Below are positions 19,055 to 31,600 of a DNA stretch of 64,000 nt, one piece after another. Under the pieces are notes generated by a model. It did no database searches. It had not been told where the DNA came from and was given only the letters and a program-made list of their open reading frames with translations. This DNA comes from Malus domestica. Taxonomy: Eukaryota; Streptophyta; Magnoliopsida; Rosales; Rosaceae. The stretch lies in NCBI RefSeq assembly GCF_042453785.1, contig NC_091675.1:6398501-6462500 (forward strand). Direction: 5' to 3'. Each line of letters begins with the position of its first letter. Within the stretch, counting starts at the first letter, position 1. A program made the translations under genes and the position numbers.

Positions 19055-22000
19055 TTACAGTTTCTTGGGCAGATTATAGGTCTTCTTCAAAAACTTGGTA
19101 GCTGATTCATCATTCCTGTAGCACAACACGCGAAGGAGCGTGTTTGGTTCAGTTGGGTTCCACTGCCCAGATGTTGGCGGCAACGGGAGTCTGGACCTGG
19201 CGGACGAGCCATATGACTCCAAGGTCACCCGTCTAAACCGTTCGACGAGGCTATCAGTGTCTGTTCTGAAAAGGGGAAGCACACTTCTCACCGTTGTTGA
19301 AAACTTGTCTATCAATTCAGAAGGCAAGCCATCCCCATTGGCCCAGAATAGATCCTTGAGGGCTTTGAAATCGTCCTCTATTATTTGGGAATCCTGCTGG
19401 GAGAATGCACGAGAGGGGCCTCCAGCAAGCAAAACCAGCAAGAATCCATCAAATGACGCTCTCATTATGTCAGTTATAATCCGTGTACGAACTCTTTCAT
19501 GCACAGTATTGGATATTATGAGTAAGTTCTTCTCCAGCCCGTCAAGAAAAGCGTCTATTCTACAAGAGGACGGTTCCCCAACATACAAACCATCCCACAG
19601 AACATGACTTAGGTCATGGAAGATCATTTTATAAGCCACTGCCTCACAAAGCTGTTGGATTGCTTCCACACAAGCTGCTGGCGTGAGTTCAAACTTTTTC
19701 CCCAGTCCATTTGAGAAGTCTTCTACATTAGCAGATTCTGAATTTCTGAGATGAGTAATAATCCGTTTCTCCAGAACCTCCAACTCACTCCGGATTCTTT
19801 GCAACGTATTTATACGAGCACACATCTGAGGTATCCCAAAGGAGTTATCCCCATTATTGAGTGTTGCAACCTGAGAGTTCCTCTTTTGAGGAACTGGCGA
19901 TTTTTCTTTCTTTTTGCCAAAGCCTTGGAATTTTGATCCTATGGTACATCTGGTCAATGCCGGCATAGTGGGAACAAACGTATTGCGAGATCCTGCACAA
20001 CAGAATGAACAATATTGGTTATCACAAAAAGAACATACCTTAGTCCACATACAAATAACTTGAGTTACGAAATTATTTACCACATCCAGATTTTGCCTTG
20101 GTTACGTAATACTGAAGACATCTATCAAGGCCAGTCATCAAGTCAGGAAGCAATGCAGGATGCATAGGTATTGGCAGCTGAAAGAATGCTTCCAGAGTTT
20201 CATCAAGGATTCGCAAAACTTCAACGGCAGATGGGGCATATCCATCTTCGTTTGCTTGTGGGTTCCATACCTGAAACATTGCAATGTAAAAGGTTATCTT
20301 TTGGAAAGATTCAGCAGTCACACGTAATGAGCAAAAATAACGAATGAAAAAGCCTAACATTAAAAGAAAATGCAAAGGAGTGTTCCAGATACAAGACCAA
20401 AAAATTGTATAAACATTTGATACAGACTAACAGATGAATATAGTTAGTGCACACCTCTTGTTGTAGATTCCTATCAATCCATTCTTTCAATCTGTCCACT
20501 CTTGTCTTAATCCACACTTTCACCAGATTCGCAATTGCAGTTTCAGCCTCGTAAGGAGGCATCTCACGAATTATTGCCTTGCCACCGTCATCACTATCTA
20601 CAGAGTCTAGAACTGCTATAAGCACAAGATCTTTCTCCAGCTTATCTGCGGCTCTCAAAACTTGTACAGCATCTGGTGTCAACTCCGCTATACCGGATAT
20701 GAATTGTTTAATCTCATTCGCATAGCAAGCGTGAAGGGTTGCCACAGCCACCCCGGCAGCAAAAGGATGCCATCTCTTCAATATTGGACTGAACACCTCT
20801 TTCTCCTTAACTGCCAGCTCACCAACGTCCTTTGCAAGGATGGCCAGAACAGGAAGGGGATTTGGCTGGTGTCTTGATGCTCTCCTGCTTGAATCTGCCT
20901 TTTCCATTCTCTGCCATATAAGTAAACAAATAATTTCTTGTCAGATAAAAAAATATACGGATGTCAATTATCATGTATATTTTCTAACTATTGTTTTTGT
21001 TCCTTTCAGGCCTTTCACAAAAACAGTCTACTGTTATGTCGTATGCATGATATGCCTTAAGCAAGCAATGCATACTCCGTATATTAGGCCTTTATTTTGG
21101 GATACATTGACAAAGCATCAACACCATGCAAGTTGTTGGATTCCAAATCCCACTTTAGTATCCATGCTGCGGACATCAAATGATACCATAAAACCAAAAC
21201 GGATATGATATTCGTTGCATTTTCCCTCTTATTGAAGGAAGGAAAGGGGGGAATCAGTGGCAGATACTGAGGACTTGCCTGAGCAAAAGCAGTGCGCAAG
21301 GATGATCTGATGTAGGTGTCAATCCTGCTACGGGCAACATCAACTTCATTTTTCCTCCTCCTGCGGTACTCATTTGATATATCTTCAACTAAAATCTTAG
21401 CTGCTACTACCCCCAGAGAAACAATGGCCTGCATAGTGTCAATGTTACTGCTATCAAAAGTGTCATGATATGCAAGGAGTCTCTTCTCTGCCCATCCCAA
21501 TATTGAAGTCAATGTTGAACTCAAGATCTTGCAGTACTCGGAATCCTTTGTTGCCTTTGCATCTTTAGCAACCTCAGCTAGCTGACTATCAGCAGCATAC
21601 AAGAGGTCCAGTTCTACTTGACCAGTTGCAACAAAACGATGAAATAAAACCCAAGTAAAGCAAAGGTTATGGAGCATCTGGTTCATTCCAAGGATTGACC
21701 AGGTCTTCTTAATATGCTCCATTAGCTCGTCAACTTCCTCTATTATAGATGTTTCGTCGTGAAGATCAAAGCAGGCTTCTAGAAGCCTCTCATAAAGCCG
21801 GAGATTCAATGGTAACCCATCTGCCCAATGTGATGTATCATAGAGACCATCAGATGACCTAGAAGCAAGAGCCGTAACAGCATTACGAAGAACCTGCAGA
21901 GTCTCGTTATTTCTGCCAGTTTCAAAGGGCCTGTCCAATGCCCCATTAATAATTTGACGCAATCTCTGTGCAGCATTATTCGACTTGTCTAGTGGCACGT

Positions 22001-23078
22001 GGGGATGCAAGAGGAGACCGGCCTCAAGAATTTTGAGGGTTCTTTTCTGCCATGCATCGTATTCTTGCTGGTCAGTGAAATCAGAGGACTTGAGCTGCTG
22101 TAACAGCTCCAGTGGCACTACCACCGACTCAATTCGCCTTCCGACCTGCAATGAGTACAACAAACAGAACACTCGATCACTTACAACTCCAATACAAACG
22201 ACCCTTAAACAAAAGCTCGAAAATACTGCTATAAAACTAAACATTCGGTGTCGCATACCGAGCTCGAAATGAGATTTTGGTTCATTTAACACTGTCAGTT
22301 TCATCAGATCAAACTACATTTAGTAAAGAAACAATTTTTGCAATCCAAATTGACCAAACCACTCTCAAATTTGAGCTAAACAATCTCATCACATCATCAG
22401 AATTATCAAAAACCAAACATTACCCACTAAAAATAATTCAAAGCAAAATTAACCCTTTCAAAGTCAGATCAACAAAAATCACAAATGAGAAAAGAAAAAA
22501 AAAGGGGAAGAAATTGAGCTGACCTGAGAAGCAGAAATCCTGAGCAGAGCTCTCCGGACTCTGGAGTCAGTGGCCTCAGAAATCCCCATTTGGATCCTCA
22601 TCAGCTCACCCACCGTCATTGCCCGCCTAGGCTTTCCGGGACCCGACCCGGCCCCGGACCCGGCCGACCCAGGACTCTTCTTGGAGCCGGAGCCCGGCGA
22701 TTTGAGACCCAATGCTTTCTTCATCTTGCTGGCAGCTGTGGAAGTGAGCGATCTCTGCAGCGCGGGGGAGTCGTTGGGGGAGTTGGCGTGTTGGGTCGGC
22801 GAGTCAGCGGAGGAGGGTGTGAAAGTCAAGGCCTTTCCGGTGGATGTGCGGCAGGCGGCGACGAAGATCTCGTAGGCGGTGAGTCGGAGGTCCGAGTCGC
22901 TGAGTTGGGTCGAGAGCTGGCCGAGCGGGGATGGGAGATCGGTGCCCATTGCGGAAATGGATCTGGTGGGTATGCTGAGTGGTTTGGCGGGTGAGGCGGT
23001 GGCTCTGGTGGTTGTGGGGGCGGTGATGCCTCTCTTGGATTGGCCAAGCGAAGAGAGGTCTCTGAAGAGGTGAGCCAT
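19055..23078 (-). CDS. PATROL1: PATROL1 / unc-13-like MUN-domain protein (DUF810)
   Basis: Five minus-strand exons (22524..23078, 21279..22145, 20455..20910, 20081..20270, 19055..19992) join in phase to 1001 residues. In Arabidopsis this Munc13-like factor promotes delivery of the AHA1 proton pump to the plasma membrane and thereby stomatal opening. Residues 1-185 hold a Ser/Pro/Gly-rich, probably disordered start followed by RRAMTVGELMRIQMGIS. From about 186 the DUF810/MUN region runs to the end, with VPLELLQQLKSSDFTD, HIKKTWSILGMNQMLHNLCF, SNEYRRRRKNEVDVARSRI, FSPILKRWHPFAAGVAVATL, IIREMPPYEAETAIANLVK and the typical terminus NDESATKFLKKTYNLPKKL. Intron 2 (20911..21278) starts with GCAAGT after CAG, a GC-AG intron. 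The 5' leader has a CT repeat. Length matches the family. Confidence 0.93.
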
Positions 23079-23143
23079 TGAGGAAGATACAGGGGAAGAG
23101 AAGAGATAGAGTCCAAAGTTTTGGACTTTTTACTTGTACATTT

Positions 23144-23171
23144 TACTCTCTCTCTCTCTCTCCTCTCTCTT
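23144..23171. repeat. CT dinucleotide repeat in the PATROL1 leader
   Basis: A CT run of roughly 28 bases (GA on the gene strand) lies about 65-95 bases upstream of the PATROL1 ATG, a common site for GA-rich leaders in plants. Confidence 0.85.
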
Positions 23172-23276
23172 TCTCACACACGTCCCCGAACAGACAGTTT
23201 ATTTATTAAAAATTTTTTTGTGTGACTTTTTGGGTGATTCAAAAATAAGTTTTTTGATCAAAAAAATAAAAAATAA

Positions 23277-23296
23277 ATATATATATATATATATAT
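23277..23296. repeat. AT dinucleotide microsatellite
   Basis: About ten AT units within AT-rich DNA upstream of PATROL1. Confidence 0.85.
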
Positions 23297-25439
23297 TGTG
23301 TTTATTTTTATGAAATATTTGTCAACGGTTGCTATTGTGGTAAAAAGTCATGTATTGAATTGATGTCTCAACAAATTCTCAAAATATGAGGAAAGAAATG
23401 GCTACATATGAAAATTACCTATATTGTTGTTTGATTGAAACTTTATTTCTCAAATTCATGGTAAATCTATCACCCTGAGACTCGAGACTTAAACGGTGCT
23501 AAACAAAAGATTGTAAAACAGAGCACTATATAAATTCTATCTTCTTCTCCTTTTACTATTTCACTGCGGCAATGCTGCTTGTGAAACGAGTGAAATACAG
23601 ACAAAAAGAGAAGGAGGCGTTGGCCCAAAAGAAAAGTTCATGGGATGTTTTCTCATGTTTTTGTTCCCTTAATTATTATTATTATTTTTCATCGAAAACT
23701 AAAAACATTCACAATTTAGAATTGTGATTAATTAAATAATTAATATATAATTCACAAAAGATGAGAGAGGAAGAAGGAGCATGGGAAAGCAACAATCCCT
23801 CATGCTTCTGGAACTGGAAAAAGGTCCAAATGAAAGCTGGAACACGCAGGCAAAAGATCGGTGGTCACCGGGTCCACAACTTCCCTTCTGTTTTTTCACT
23901 TGTATATATATTTTATTATTATACAAGGATTTTGCTAGGTTCCGTCGTTCTACCACGCTCGTCGGCTAAAATTAATGTGTGTTTGAAATTGTTATTAGAA
24001 TGATTTAAATCGTTTTTATGAAAGTATTCTTGAAAATAAAATGTAAATGAATCTTAAGAAATTACTTGAATTAAGAAGCACATGTTTGGTGCAAGTCTTT
24101 AATCATAAACGTTTTTACCAAAACTTCAGTCAATCATTCAAAAATTACTTTCAAATAAGCCTTTAATGATCATGTACTGCTATACAATTGACCGAAATAC
24201 TGCACTAATACAAATATCAAGTCGCACTATACTATAGTGTGGTCTCTACAATGCAATTTATAAGTTGTTACAAATTCAAGAATAATAAACTTAATTATAT
24301 TATTTTATGAAACAAAATTAGCATCTTGGAAGTGACAAAAACTTCTCACCTGTTAATTTCATTAAAAAAAGTGATGCGTTTAGCTTTGAATTGCAACAGT
24401 AAATAAACTTCAGAAGTTAAATTGCGACAATTTACGCTACGTGTACCAAAACTTCGTCTGAACTACAAAGACAAGAATCATATCATTTATCGTAAATATT
24501 AAAAAAGTTGGATCGATTAAGGGTGAGAGGGTGAGGTTTCAAAAGGTTTAAGAGCGTAATACAGAAACTAGACAAATATTAAATACATACCGATGTCAGC
24601 AGCTGATTTTTCAATATATTTAACTATTTCAATCACTCATTTTTCGCAAATTATTATTTATTAACCTCGGCTAGTATTTAATAAATTATTATTTGTAGAG
24701 TCAAAGAAAAGATTTACAATGACAGTTGGTCGAATAATTTATATAATATAATATAATTTTATAGAACAAGATTAGTACACAACAGCATGGTTTTGAGAAT
24801 GCTTACATACTATTTAATCAGTGATTACAAATAATTAATTAAAAAATTATTGTCTTAATTAGTCATGATCACCTGAAGCTTCTGATGTTTGATTCCTTCT
24901 TACGTGAACAGTTCCAGTTTCAAGTTCGAAAACCGTCGTCTTAAGACTCCCCCGTCTAAATAGATTTAGTTAACGGATTACAAATACTTAATTTTATTGG
25001 CTAATGAGTCCAACCGCTTTTGAAATAATTTCTAAGAAATTGTGTTTACACAAGCGAAAGAGAAACAAGAAAATTGGATTGCAAATTTGAATTTTTATTT
25101 CATCTATTACTTAAAAAATAAAAGAATACTACTGATTGAGAAAATGACTCCACAACAAATTAAACTAAATTATGGACTTGCTAATTTATTTATTTTTAGG
25201 AACGAGTCCACCATGTTATTATCCGACTCAATTATTGATGTTTTTGTGTGCATGTTCGTAGCATGTGATCGTCGGGTCATGTTTGAGTTTTGTAAGTTTA
25301 CGCTTTGATATGCATGGCTGTGGAGAGAATGGCATGTCATTGTTTACGAAATTTCTTAAATTCTCTCGAATTCCTGTTATAAACTTCTTTAATGTTCTCA
25401 TTAAATACAATCGAATTTCTAAGAATTTTAATAAATTAT

Positions 25440-25716
25440 CTTAGATTATCTTTAAAGGAGATGTCAAATCTTAAGTGAAATGTCATGTAATCAATATGAT
25501 GTTAAATGATTTTATTATGTGGGTCCCATTAATATATAAATTATTGATTTTGAAAATATTTTTAATTGATTTCTTTTTAAAATGAGTCATATAAATATAA
25601 TTTATAACAAAAAAACATATCGGTTGAAAAAATAAAAAATTTGACATTACCTACATCAGCCATCAAATTAACATTTGACATTTATCTTTTGACATCTCCA
25701 TTGAAGATGTTCTTAA
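25440..25716. mobile_element. MITE with GGAGATGTCAAA termini
   Basis: The left end carries ATCTTTAAAGGAGATGTCAAA and the inverted right end ATCTTCAATGGAGATGTCAAA, with internal repeats of the ATGTCAAAT phrase. About 277 bp, no coding capacity. The flanking sequences on both sides belong to one AT-rich older unit, so it appears nested. Confidence 0.65.
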
Positions 25717-26205
25717 AATCCTGATTAAAGACACCCCGAATTTCAAATAATCATTTTAAATCTTAATAGAGTACCTCTAAATTTATTAAAAGAATTAAAA
25801 TTCTCATTAAAATACACCCTCTGCATGTCGAGAAAATTTTCATCAAGTCTGTAACTCATGAGGTACACTATGTGTTATTATATAAATGGCGAAAAGTTTT
25901 ATTTATAATATATTACTTGTATAATGATACGTGATATACATCATCTGTTTCAGACATGCTCAAAAATCTCTCCTACGTGTCCCTGTCATCGTTGTAAAAC
26001 GGATGCAACTTGCTTTTATGATTTTATCACCTGACCGTGGACAGATTTTTCAGTATGATCGTCACACGATATGATAAATTATGTGTTTCTATATAAATGA
26101 TGAGTTATGTGTGTTAAAAGGTTAATAACTTAAAAATTAAAATTTTCACTACTTACTTACGTAAAAACACATAGGCACTCCCGCGCACGTAGGCTTAACA
26201 GAGAC

Positions 26206-27432
26206 ATGTCTCAGCTAGGCGATGACGAACTAACCCTAATCCTCAATTGGGTCACCGACCCAAAAGACAGACAATCGTTCTCCGAGGTCTGCAAGCAATG
26301 GCTGAGAGTGGAGGGCCTGAACCGATCCTCAATTCGTCTTCTCGAACCCGAACATCTCCTCCGAGTCCTACCCAGATTCCCAAATTTACTCCAATTCGAA
26401 GCATCAAAGTCCATCGCCGACTCCGACCTCGAACTCATAGCTCGATTCTGTCCCAAAATCGAAGTCATCGACCTCAATTCGAAAACCCCACGTAAGATTT
26501 CTGACAAATTTGACGAAGCATTGTTGTTTGATGATTTTGGGAACGACGGTCTGTGCGCTCTGGCACAAGGGTGTCCGAAATTGCGTAAGGTTTCGATCAG
26601 AAGGAGGAAGAATGTTGGGAATTTTGGGATCGTTTCGCTTGTGGATTTATCGCATAATTTGACGTATTTGGATTTAGGGTTTTGCAGCTTGGTTTCGGAC
26701 CCAACCCTAGATGCAATTGGGTCTTCAAATTCGATTATGGTTTTGGGTTTGCAAGGATGTTCGTTGATTACGGATCGCGGGTTAAAGTTTTTGGCAAATG
26801 GGTCTTGCTCAAAAACCATGAAAAGGTTGAATCTTGCAGGGTGTGATAGAATCACTGATTTTGGGGTCTCCAATTTGCAGAATATGTGTGGCTTGGTGGA
26901 GCTGAATTTGGCGGAATGTGGTCCGAAAATCACTGACTCCGGAGTTGTTTCAATTGCTGCAATTCGATCTCTTAAAAGATTGAACCTGTCTTGGTTGATC
27001 AATGTGACAAATCAGACAGTTGTTGCTCTTGCTGAGAATTGCCGGAAGTTGGAGATGCTGGATTTAACCGGTTGTGAATTGGTAAGCGGTGAGGGCATTC
27101 TTGCATTTTCGAGTCATGTGTGCTTAGAGACAATTGTTTTCTGTTCTTGCTTCAATGTCAGTGTGTGTGACATTGAAAACTTAGTTCTTCGATGCTCGTC
27201 ATTGAAGTGCATTGTGCTGGATAAAGGACTGAGAACGTGGATGCAAGAAAGGATTGGCTTTAGTTTGGCGTTGAGAAATGGATGCAGCTTACATCTCTTC
27301 TGCTCCTGTGCTCCATGTGTTTGGAAACCTTGCTTATTGACTGTTTGGTGTAAAAGGTTAAGAGAGCTTCTTCGTCATAGTAGAAGTGTTTTTTTGGGAG
27401 AAGCACCTGTCAGGTACACTTATTTTTTATGA
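26206..27432 (+). CDS. F-box/LRR-repeat protein (intronless)
   Basis: A single exon of 408 residues starting at ATG 26206. Residues 1-45 fit an F-box (LGDDELTLILNWVTDPKDRQ then FSEVCKQWLRVE), which docks to SKP1 of an SCF ubiquitin ligase. From about 100 to 340 come cysteine-containing leucine-rich repeats: LDLGFCSLVSDPTLDAIG, LGLQGCSLITDRGLKFLA, LNLAGCDRITDFGVSNL, LNLAECGPKITDSGVVSI, LDLTGCELVSGEGILAF. This is the substrate-binding solenoid. I do not recognise the exact subfamily or its substrate. The last 50 or so residues (after GFSLALRNGCSLHLF) look irregular, and a diverged copy of this same stretch occurs 210 bases downstream, so the true C terminus may have been altered by a local duplication. 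Confidence 0.8.
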   Translation: MSQLGDDELTLILNWVTDPKDRQSFSEVCKQWLRVEGLNRSSIRLLEPEHLLRVLPRFPNLLQFEASKSIADSDLELIARFCPKIEVIDLNSKTPRKISDKFDEALLFDDFGNDGLCALAQGCPKLRKVSIRRRKNVGNFGIVSLVDLSHNLTYLDLGFCSLVSDPTLDAIGSSNSIMVLGLQGCSLITDRGLKFLANGSCSKTMKRLNLAGCDRITDFGVSNLQNMCGLVELNLAECGPKITDSGVVSIAAIRSLKRLNLSWLINVTNQTVVALAENCRKLEMLDLTGCELVSGEGILAFSSHVCLETIVFCSCFNVSVCDIENLVLRCSSLKCIVLDKGLRTWMQERIGFSLALRNGCSLHLFCSCAPCVWKPCLLTVWCKRLRELLRHSRSVFLGEAPVRYTYFL

Positions 27433-28695
27433 AAATGACAACATATTTCTAATGGAAGCACTTCTAGCAGAATCACTTTGGCGTTGAAAAATGGATGCAG
27501 ATAACAACTATTGTGCTCTGCTGCTTCATGGTTTCAGAAACTTGTTCATAGTTTAGTCTCTCTAGAGTTTATTAGCCCTTAACAGTTCAATTTGTCTATA
27601 ATTTGGTCAATAGAATTTCAGTTTTTCAGCAGATGATTGGATTCCAATTTCTACCAAGTTACCAATGTTAAATTTCAAGGTTTCTGGGACCTTCATTTAG
27701 TTCCACATTAACTAGGAGATGGGCTCTGCTTGTTTATGTACAATACGTATTCATAAATATGAAATCTTTGTTTTGCAGACTTATTCTTGCATGTCATGTT
27801 TCGCTGAAATTACATGTTTACTTGGATTATGAGAAGGATTCTGTATAGGATCAATCTATTTCTTGTTTTCTAGGTATTGGATGGATTACATGTGTTAAAA
27901 GTCGTAGATTGGATAAATTGCAATAGTCATGGGTTAGTAGACGGCGGGAAAATCAGCAATCAAAATAGTTCCAATTCTCGATCCAGATTAGTAAACATGC
28001 CAAAAGTTTGTGCTCATTTTGTTTGGAAGAAAAGTAAAGGATGATCGGATAGTTTATACTTTAATTACATAAGCACAATGCAAATTGTCATGAACTATAG
28101 AGTTTCATACACGACAAATGAAATTAATGTTAAAAGGTGTCAAAAAATTCGAAACCTCAACTCTGTAAAAATGAATAAAACCAGATCAACAGATTGAAAA
28201 TTCTGACCATTTCTTACGGACGTACTCTCTGCATGTAATTAGTTACCCATATTCTTATCTGTATGCCGAAATTGTTTGGTTAACTTTTGATTGAGTTTTA
28301 ATTATCATATTCTTTTTAAAGACTGAATGTAATTATCAAATAAGTTTCAATTTTTAAAAAAATTTAAACAAAAACTGAAAATAAAATGAATATCAAACGG
28401 CCCATAAGATGGTGAACTATTTTTCGACAACCCTACAAATATAGTACATTATACGCAACGCTCACTTAAAAGCTTAAGAAATATGAACAAAGATATGTCA
28501 CACTGCTATACGTAGCTTTAGCCTATATCTATCTGCTTATATGTTATTCATATCATATAACTTAATGAATAGCATATTTTTGTGTTCCTAGCTAACCATG
28601 ACCAACACATCAACGCATTTGAAGTGGGTACATTTTTTGGCTAGCTGTAAATAACGAAACTGGAACTACCACTGGCTAGTTCATAATTTCTTTGA
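27433..28695. other. intergenic region between F-box gene and CCD8 (tail-to-tail)
   Basis: It holds the 3' UTRs of both convergent genes. A stretch near 27474-27557 resembles 27262-27345 of the F-box coding end (shared TTTGGCGTTGA-AAATGGATGCAG and TGTGCTC). No further gene or repeat recognised. Confidence 0.45.
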
Positions 28696-31600
28696 TTATT
28701 TGAAGGGAACCCAGCATCCATGCAGTCCATATGGAAGACCATAGGGGAACTTTGCCCTAGCAATCTCTTCGAACGTTGATCCATCTAATAACAACGCATA
28801 TCCATCTCCATTTTTCGCACTAATCATCGATATTACAACACCTACATCATGTACATATAAATGTCATAAAAATTGTTCCAAACGAACTCTTTTTTGTTTT
28901 TCTAATTGAAGGTAATTTTATAACATTAATGAGTCGTTTAATAATCATATTGTTTTTTACTTTTGACAAAAATGAAACTAAAAAAAAAATACTTTTGTGA
29001 ATTTTCAAAATTTTAATTAGTTTAATTTTTAGTTTTCAGTAAAGTAATCTCACCATCATCTTCTTCGGTCGCCCCAGGACGGGCCACAAAGAACGGTTCG
29101 GATGGCACTGCCCCTTCATCGTACCAATTCTTAGCTTTCTTCTCTACCAAATCAATCTGCAAACATATATTCAAAGAATTTGAATAAGAAATTAGCTCGA
29201 AATCGGTATGATATAATACAAAGTGGAAAATGGAAGTAGGGCATGTAATTTTGTAACTTTAATAATTAACTATACCTTGGTGAGGGTGTTAGGAAAGTTG
29301 CATGGGCGCTGAGCTCCGCAAGCATAAGCGTATCTGTATTTTTGGCCCAGAAAAGCGGGGTTTATGCTGCACATGTCCATCCCTCTTCCATGCTCATTTG
29401 GGTCTAGTGCTGCCTCCAAATTTCCATATGGACTCCCATCCAGTGGTATTCTGAATCTACCAACCCTGTGTTTTCCATCAAAAGAACAACAACAAATTAG
29501 TTTACAAAACTTAAGTAATAATCTAATCATCAATTTCTATGTTATTTATTTTATAAAATTTATATAATTTACACATTTAGTCTCCTTAGCATTACCCAAC
29601 AAATTAATCGCTAGCTCCACGTTAAATTGAATACACAATATTTTTTTGTCGGTGAATTTAGGTCACATATTGAGTTAATTTTGTGCTTTTTATTTTAGAA
29701 AATGATAGAGAATTATTATTGGCACTCCAAAAATCTAGTTGTCCACTTCTCATAAATAGTATTTTTCTTTCTAAATATAGAGAGTTTGAAGTGCACAACT
29801 ACATTTTTCGATTGCCAATAATAATTTCAAAATAATAAACATGGTAAAAATTCAGCAAGATAACTTTTTTGTTGCTTTCATAGTAGATAGATATTCATGT
29901 CATGTACGTACTTAGCATCTGGTAGTACATCTTTGCCAGTATACGACCGAAGATTTTGTATCTTAAGCTTGTCCAGAATCGTTGTGTCAGCGTTGTGTTC
30001 GCAACAATCTGCAATGACTGCAGTCACCCTACCATCCTCATCTGTCTCCTCATAAGCATTAATGAAATGGAACGTAATGTATAATGGAACTTCCACACTC
30101 GCCACCTTCAAAACAAAGAAATTGTATACAATTAATAAATCAAAAGAAGAACAAAAGCAAAATAGTTAGTACCCAAAACATCAGATTGGTAGGAACTTAC
30201 AATGTTGCCACTAGCTTTACACATAACATGCATAAACGCCTTGGAGTCAGGGTGCCACTCAAACTTGTACAAGGGAGTGGGTTCGGCCTTGAGCAAATTC
30301 CCAGCACAATACCTCAGTGGCATCTCGGGCACAATGATGTAGTGCTCGGTCACAGGGAAAGAGTGCACCCAACCCGGAGCCGGTCCACGGCTACAATCAA
30401 CCCGCCCGATCACCTTCCTCTCATTAGTACCCGGCTCCATCCTGACTGCCAAATATCCTGGGTTGATTAAATCCGGCAACAAAGTCAAAAACTCGGTATC
30501 GGTCACGATAGGATGTGCCGAGTGTATCAAGCCACCCAATGTGTCACTGTACTCAAATTTCCCTACAGTTTCCAAGGTAGCCGGATCAATCACTATTGAC
30601 CCTTTCTGGGTCTCTGTGAGGCACACAACCCGACCATCGGCGAGCTTAACCACTCCGGTGTTGGCGTTGTCAGTCAGTGATGCACCGGAGAATAGGTTGG
30701 CTAGCTCACCAATATAAGATAGGAAATTGTTAGGCTTAGGGACCTCAGAGAATTCACGGAAACATAATTTGTTGTTCTTCATGGCGGCTTTGTAGGCCTC
30801 GGATTCGATCTGGCGGTGGCCAGCAGTGAGGCGACCGTCGTGGAAGTGAAGTTTGACGAGCATGGCATAGCCGTCAAAGAGGTGGCGGAAGTTGTAGTCC
30901 CCGACGTGCCACAGCCCTGGACCATTTCTTAGGTACGTCCCTTTCTGCATGTGACATTAAGTTAATTATGAGCTAGCTGTATATTCGATAAATGTTCACC
31001 TTTTATAATAATATGGTGCTCAATAAATTTGAATCATTTTGTCTATAAATACCTGTAGATCGAAGTATTAGAAATACATTTGGAATGAGACACTGATACG
31101 TTCTGAAGCATAAAAATAAGGAAAAATTAGTATCCGGTCCTTAGTTTTTACTGTTCATTAACTAAGACCTTATTAGTTCTCAAATTTTGATTCAAGTCCC
31201 TAGCATTAATGTGATAATGAATTTACTTGTTTATTATATAATTTTTTAATATAAAAATTAGTAATTAATTTAGGGTTTAATACTGACACCTCTATTAAAC
31301 TTCTAATTAATTTTCAATTCAAACATTTCCAAAATAATAAAAAATTAAATTAAATTAAGTTTGTACCTATTAGTTTTTTTTTATATATAAAAAGATTCTC
31401 AATTTTTTAATCTTAAATGTACCCATTCATATAATTTTTCAATTTTTTTAATCTTAAATGTACCCATTCTCAAATATATCAATTTTTTATATGTAAAATG
31501 TACCCTTTTTTTAATATAAAATCCATTCAAATTTTTTAATCCATGTTTAAACTTATATGGGTACATTGTTTTTCGTTGATTTGAGAATGTATCCATGTTT

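Larger units (their letters stand above)
23172..26205. other. 3-kb intergenic region, mostly unassigned
   Basis: Bidirectional upstream region of PATROL1 (-) and the F-box gene (+). Short frames at 23732-24003 and 25042-25308 lack motifs. Part at 23930-24180 resembles diverged hAT-type MITE sequence (TTTGGTGCAAG, AAATTACTT in both orientations) but I cannot set its ends. A MITE at 25440-25716 interrupts an older AT-rich stretch whose halves at 25390-25439 and 25717-25800 look alike in style. Confidence 0.4.
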
